Notes under the pieces: generated by a model
What the model was told of the DNA's origin: nothing
The model's input: only the letters and a program-made list of their open reading frames with translations
The model's database searches: none
Origin: a virus
DNA length: 44,905 bases
Virus record (IMG/VR): IMGVR_UViG_3300024252_000027
Span: 1 to 44,905 of that record
Strand: one strand, 5' to 3'
Program-made: the position numbers and the translations under genes
In this document: piece by piece, positions 43,409 to 44,905 of the stretch
How the letters are laid out: every line of letters begins with the position of its first letter
How positions within the stretch are numbered: the stretch's first letter is position 1

Positions 43409-43629
43409 TCTTCTATTACCTCATCGTCCATATGATGGCATCCACACCCGCGCCTATTATGCGGACATAGCTTTCTATTCATGCGTGAAACAATTTGTTC
43501 AGCTTTCTTGTGTCCTCCAGCTTGCGCATAGTAAAGGACATCATATAGGGAAATGTAATCATTTAATCTGATTGTATAGTCTGTATTGTGAAATCTATTG
43601 TGTACTTTAATCATTGTTCTATTCTCCAT
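43405..43629 (-). CDS. small putative zinc-binding protein
   Basis: Encodes 74 residues if it begins at ATG 43,629 (overlapping the clamp stop, TAATG), or 69 if at ATG 43,614, which has GGAG upstream at a better distance. The C-terminal part has CPHNRRGCGCHH, three Cys and three His in twelve residues, a likely metal site, followed by an acidic tail. The first half is helical with an Arg/Tyr-rich strand (YTIRLNDYISLYDVLYYAQ). Function unknown. Confidence 0.6.
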   Translation of the reverse strand: MENRTMIKVHNRFHNTDYTIRLNDYISLYDVLYYAQAGGHKKAEQIVSRMNRKLCPHNRRGCGCHHMDDEVIEE

Positions 43630-44228
43630 TAATCCGCAATCTTCATCGGCATAAGCGCCCCAACAAACTCACTCATCCCGGGGAATGAGACTCTGCAGGG
43701 TCCCATCGGATCGGATTCTGTCGGAGTCTCTAAGCCCACCTCTTCAAAACCCTTTTTAGTGTTACCCTCCATAACCTGTCTAATCTTCTGAAACGTCGCC
43801 ATGTACTCCCAATTAAAACCAATAACGGATGGTGCCTCCACTGGTCTATGATGCGGCTCCACTGGTATCACCTTCCTTATATCTGGGAACTTACTATAGT
43901 GATCCGTATCAACGATTATTGTTCTACCTTCCGTTGATACAGTTACTCTGCCTTCTACTTCATCCAGTACCACTACGCATTCTCGTTTCTGTTTAGCTGT
44001 CAGTCCACGAAACAAACCAGTGATGACATCATTGGGGATAATCACGCCATGTTGTGGCATCCATTCCGGCACCTCCATATTGTACGTATGCGCTACTCTT
44101 GCTACCATGTGGCCGTTACTCGCTTCGATGTGTACATTATCAACGTGTACACCGTTCAGGTAATAGCGTACGTCCTTTACTGCTGCTGCAAGCGCCACCG
44201 CTTGTAATACTCTTCCTTCTATTTTCAT
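43629..44228 (-). CDS. small sliding-clamp (DnaN)-like protein
   Basis: Encodes 199 residues with features of bacterial beta clamps: YYLNGVHVDNVHIEASNGHMVARV (about 22-45, the L-x-G-V-x-V and ATDGHRLA patterns), GRVTVSTEGRTIIVDTDHYSKFPDIRKVIP (FPDYRRVIP pattern) and a C-terminal FVGALMPMKIAD like the MPMRL end. A full clamp has three domains and about 366 residues; this has roughly domains 2-3. It may form a ring of more subunits, cap the host clamp, or tether the family A polymerase. GGAG stands nine bases before the ATG. Base use here is more GC-rich than in the replication genes downstream. Confidence 0.75.
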   Translation of the reverse strand: MKIEGRVLQAVALAAAVKDVRYYLNGVHVDNVHIEASNGHMVARVAHTYNMEVPEWMPQHGVIIPNDVITGLFRGLTAKQKRECVVVLDEVEGRVTVSTEGRTIIVDTDHYSKFPDIRKVIPVEPHHRPVEAPSVIGFNWEYMATFQKIRQVMEGNTKKGFEEVGLETPTESDPMGPCRVSFPGMSEFVGALMPMKIAD

Positions 44229-44292
44229 GTTCTCAGCTCCATTTCTTTAATAATCACGCCTGTTAATACCCGTTACTCACGTTGTTATACGT

Positions 44293-44559
44293 CTATCCAA
44301 AACACTGTAAAACAGCGCTATCGCCACTGCACGACAAAACAACACCAATCGCGCTCGTGTTGGTGACACCCATTACCCCGTCGTACCGACCACCCGACGA
44401 GCGCATAAAGTTTCCCATACTCCAATATTCACCATTTTCAGAGATAAAATAACTATTTTCCTTTACCTCTATACCGTAATACTCCAGCTCTTCGATTTGG
44501 AATTCCGGTTCCAAATCGTAAAAACTGCTGACCTCAACCCTTTTATGCCAGTATTTCAT
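44293..44559 (-). CDS. hypothetical 88-residue protein
   Basis: Acidic, aromatic-rich N-terminus (MKYWHKRVEVSSFYDLEPEFQIEELEYYGIEV) and a Gly/Ser-rich C-terminus with two Cys (SCSGDSAVLQCFG). AAGGA stands before the ATG, and the upstream microgene overlaps it by TAATG. No motif known to me. The 64 bases after it, before the clamp gene, show no strong hairpin. Confidence 0.5.
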   Translation of the reverse strand: MKYWHKRVEVSSFYDLEPEFQIEELEYYGIEVKENSYFISENGEYWSMGNFMRSSGGRYDGVMGVTNTSAIGVVLSCSGDSAVLQCFG

Positions 44560-44621
44560 TATTCTATTCCTTTGCTTTCTAATACAATATAAGCATTCTT
44601 TTTATCATCCCATTTCGGCAT
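44559..44621 (-). CDS. 20-residue microprotein
   Basis: MPKWDDKKNAYIVLESKGIE. The ORF has TTAAGGA ten bases before its ATG and its TAA overlaps the next start (TAATG). The ribosome site of the next gene lies inside it. It is translated most likely, perhaps just for coupling. Confidence 0.4.
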   Translation of the reverse strand: MPKWDDKKNAYIVLESKGIE

Positions 44622-44685
44622 ACAATTCCTTAATTTTTGTCTGTAGGTCGATGAAATTGACCGACTGTTTTTTGTAGATTTTCAT
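44605..44685 (-). CDS. 26-residue basic microprotein
   Basis: MKIYKKQSVNFIDLQTKIKE and six more residues, with GAGGAA eight bases before the ATG. It overlaps the next microgene by 17 bases in another frame. Basic and helical. The strong ribosome site favours real translation. Confidence 0.4.
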   Translation of the reverse strand: MKIYKKQSVNFIDLQTKIKELYAEMG

Positions 44686-44695
44686 TATTTATTCC

Positions 44696-44905
44696 TCAAT
44701 TATCCCAACCACCGACAAAAAAGAGCTCGCTGTCCGCATAACGGGTGAGGCTCTCTGTAGACAGATTTTCATAATTCGCATAGGGGTAACGGCTATACAT
44801 GTCCAGGAGTTCACAAGAACACCACTGGTTGCCGCCAGGCCCTACCAACGGTGCTGTTTTCAGCCATGCTTCATGCAATGATTCAGCTACTATATATACT
44901 GTTTT
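44696..44905 (-). CDS. hypothetical protein, 5' end cut by window
   Basis: The frame stays open to the window edge (the TTG at 44,878 is probably not the start). The 69 visible residues are aromatic and acidic (YPYANYENLSTESLTRYADSELFFVGGWDN) with a Cys pair in CSC. No family recognised. GC-rich base use like the neighbouring clamp region. Confidence 0.45.
   Translation of the reverse strand, partial: KTVYIVAESLHEAWLKTAPLVGPGGNQWCSCELLDMYSRYPYANYENLSTESLTRYADSELFFVGGWDN

Noticed and set aside
1-44905. TAG reassigned to an amino acid
   Set aside because: TAG ends dut and other genes at the expected lengths, so the amber in the 5,561 ORF is local.
1-44905. Integrase, repressor, CRISPR array or transposase
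   Set aside because: No protein with such motifs and no regularly spaced repeats were seen.

Overview
This window is part of the genome of a lytic, short-tailed (podovirus-type) phage of the N4 group (Schitoviridae-like). I infer this from an N4 gp56-type major capsid protein next to an N4/SU10-type portal, from a 2,417-residue virion protein that carries every catalytic motif of a T7/N4-type single-subunit RNA polymerase, and from a leftward replication block (MoxR ATPase, VWA protein, family A DNA polymerase, SF1 helicase, PD-(D/E)XK nuclease, primase, RecA-like ATPase, SSB-like protein) in the N4 order gp24-25-39-42-43-44-45. I see no integrase, tRNA, IS element or CRISPR array. The host cannot be read from the sequence; a Gram-negative bacterium is likely. 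Terminase and the two middle-transcription RNA polymerases are not in the window.

Layout. 1-5,561 (+): cut-off membrane and holin-like genes, three microgenes, then a tail-fibre pair: a 179-residue protein and a 1,317-residue J-like fibre with FN3, tandem repeats, DUF1983 and a polyglycine tip. 5,561-5,975: one broken or read-through ORF and a probable promoter region. 5,976-14,974 (+): portal, small helical protein, scaffold, capsid, head-tail and tail proteins. 14,988-27,753 (+): ejection proteins, ending with a 1,080-residue protein overlapping by one base the 2,417-residue virion RNA polymerase; together 3,497 residues, close to the roughly 3,500 of the single N4 vRNAP. 27,750-30,001 (-): small membrane protein, acidic-tailed protein, RuvC-like resolvase, SSB-like protein, dUTPase. 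30,102-31,821 (+): a two-gene island of ejection-like proteins facing the other way. 31,922-44,905 (-): a stand-alone TSCPD/zinc-ribbon protein like the C-terminus of class II ribonucleotide reductase, a dense hairpin region, the replication genes, a small sliding-clamp-like protein and several microgenes.

How it fits together. Virion RNA polymerase and ejection proteins would enter the cell with the DNA and transcribe early genes. The leftward block replicates DNA and shapes nucleotide pools (dUTPase, the RNR-like piece). The rightward block makes virions. Genes are packed with TAATG/ATGA overlaps and AAGGA-type ribosome sites, so the rare non-coding stretches (5,840-5,975, 29,500-29,570, 30,002-30,101, 31,822-31,921, 32,600-32,895) stand out and all but the first are rich in perfect hairpins. 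The most interesting points are the two-polypeptide vRNAP with an internal HELLH metalloprotease motif, the structured region at 32,650-32,880, the RNR fragment, the small clamp and the interrupted ORF at 5,561.
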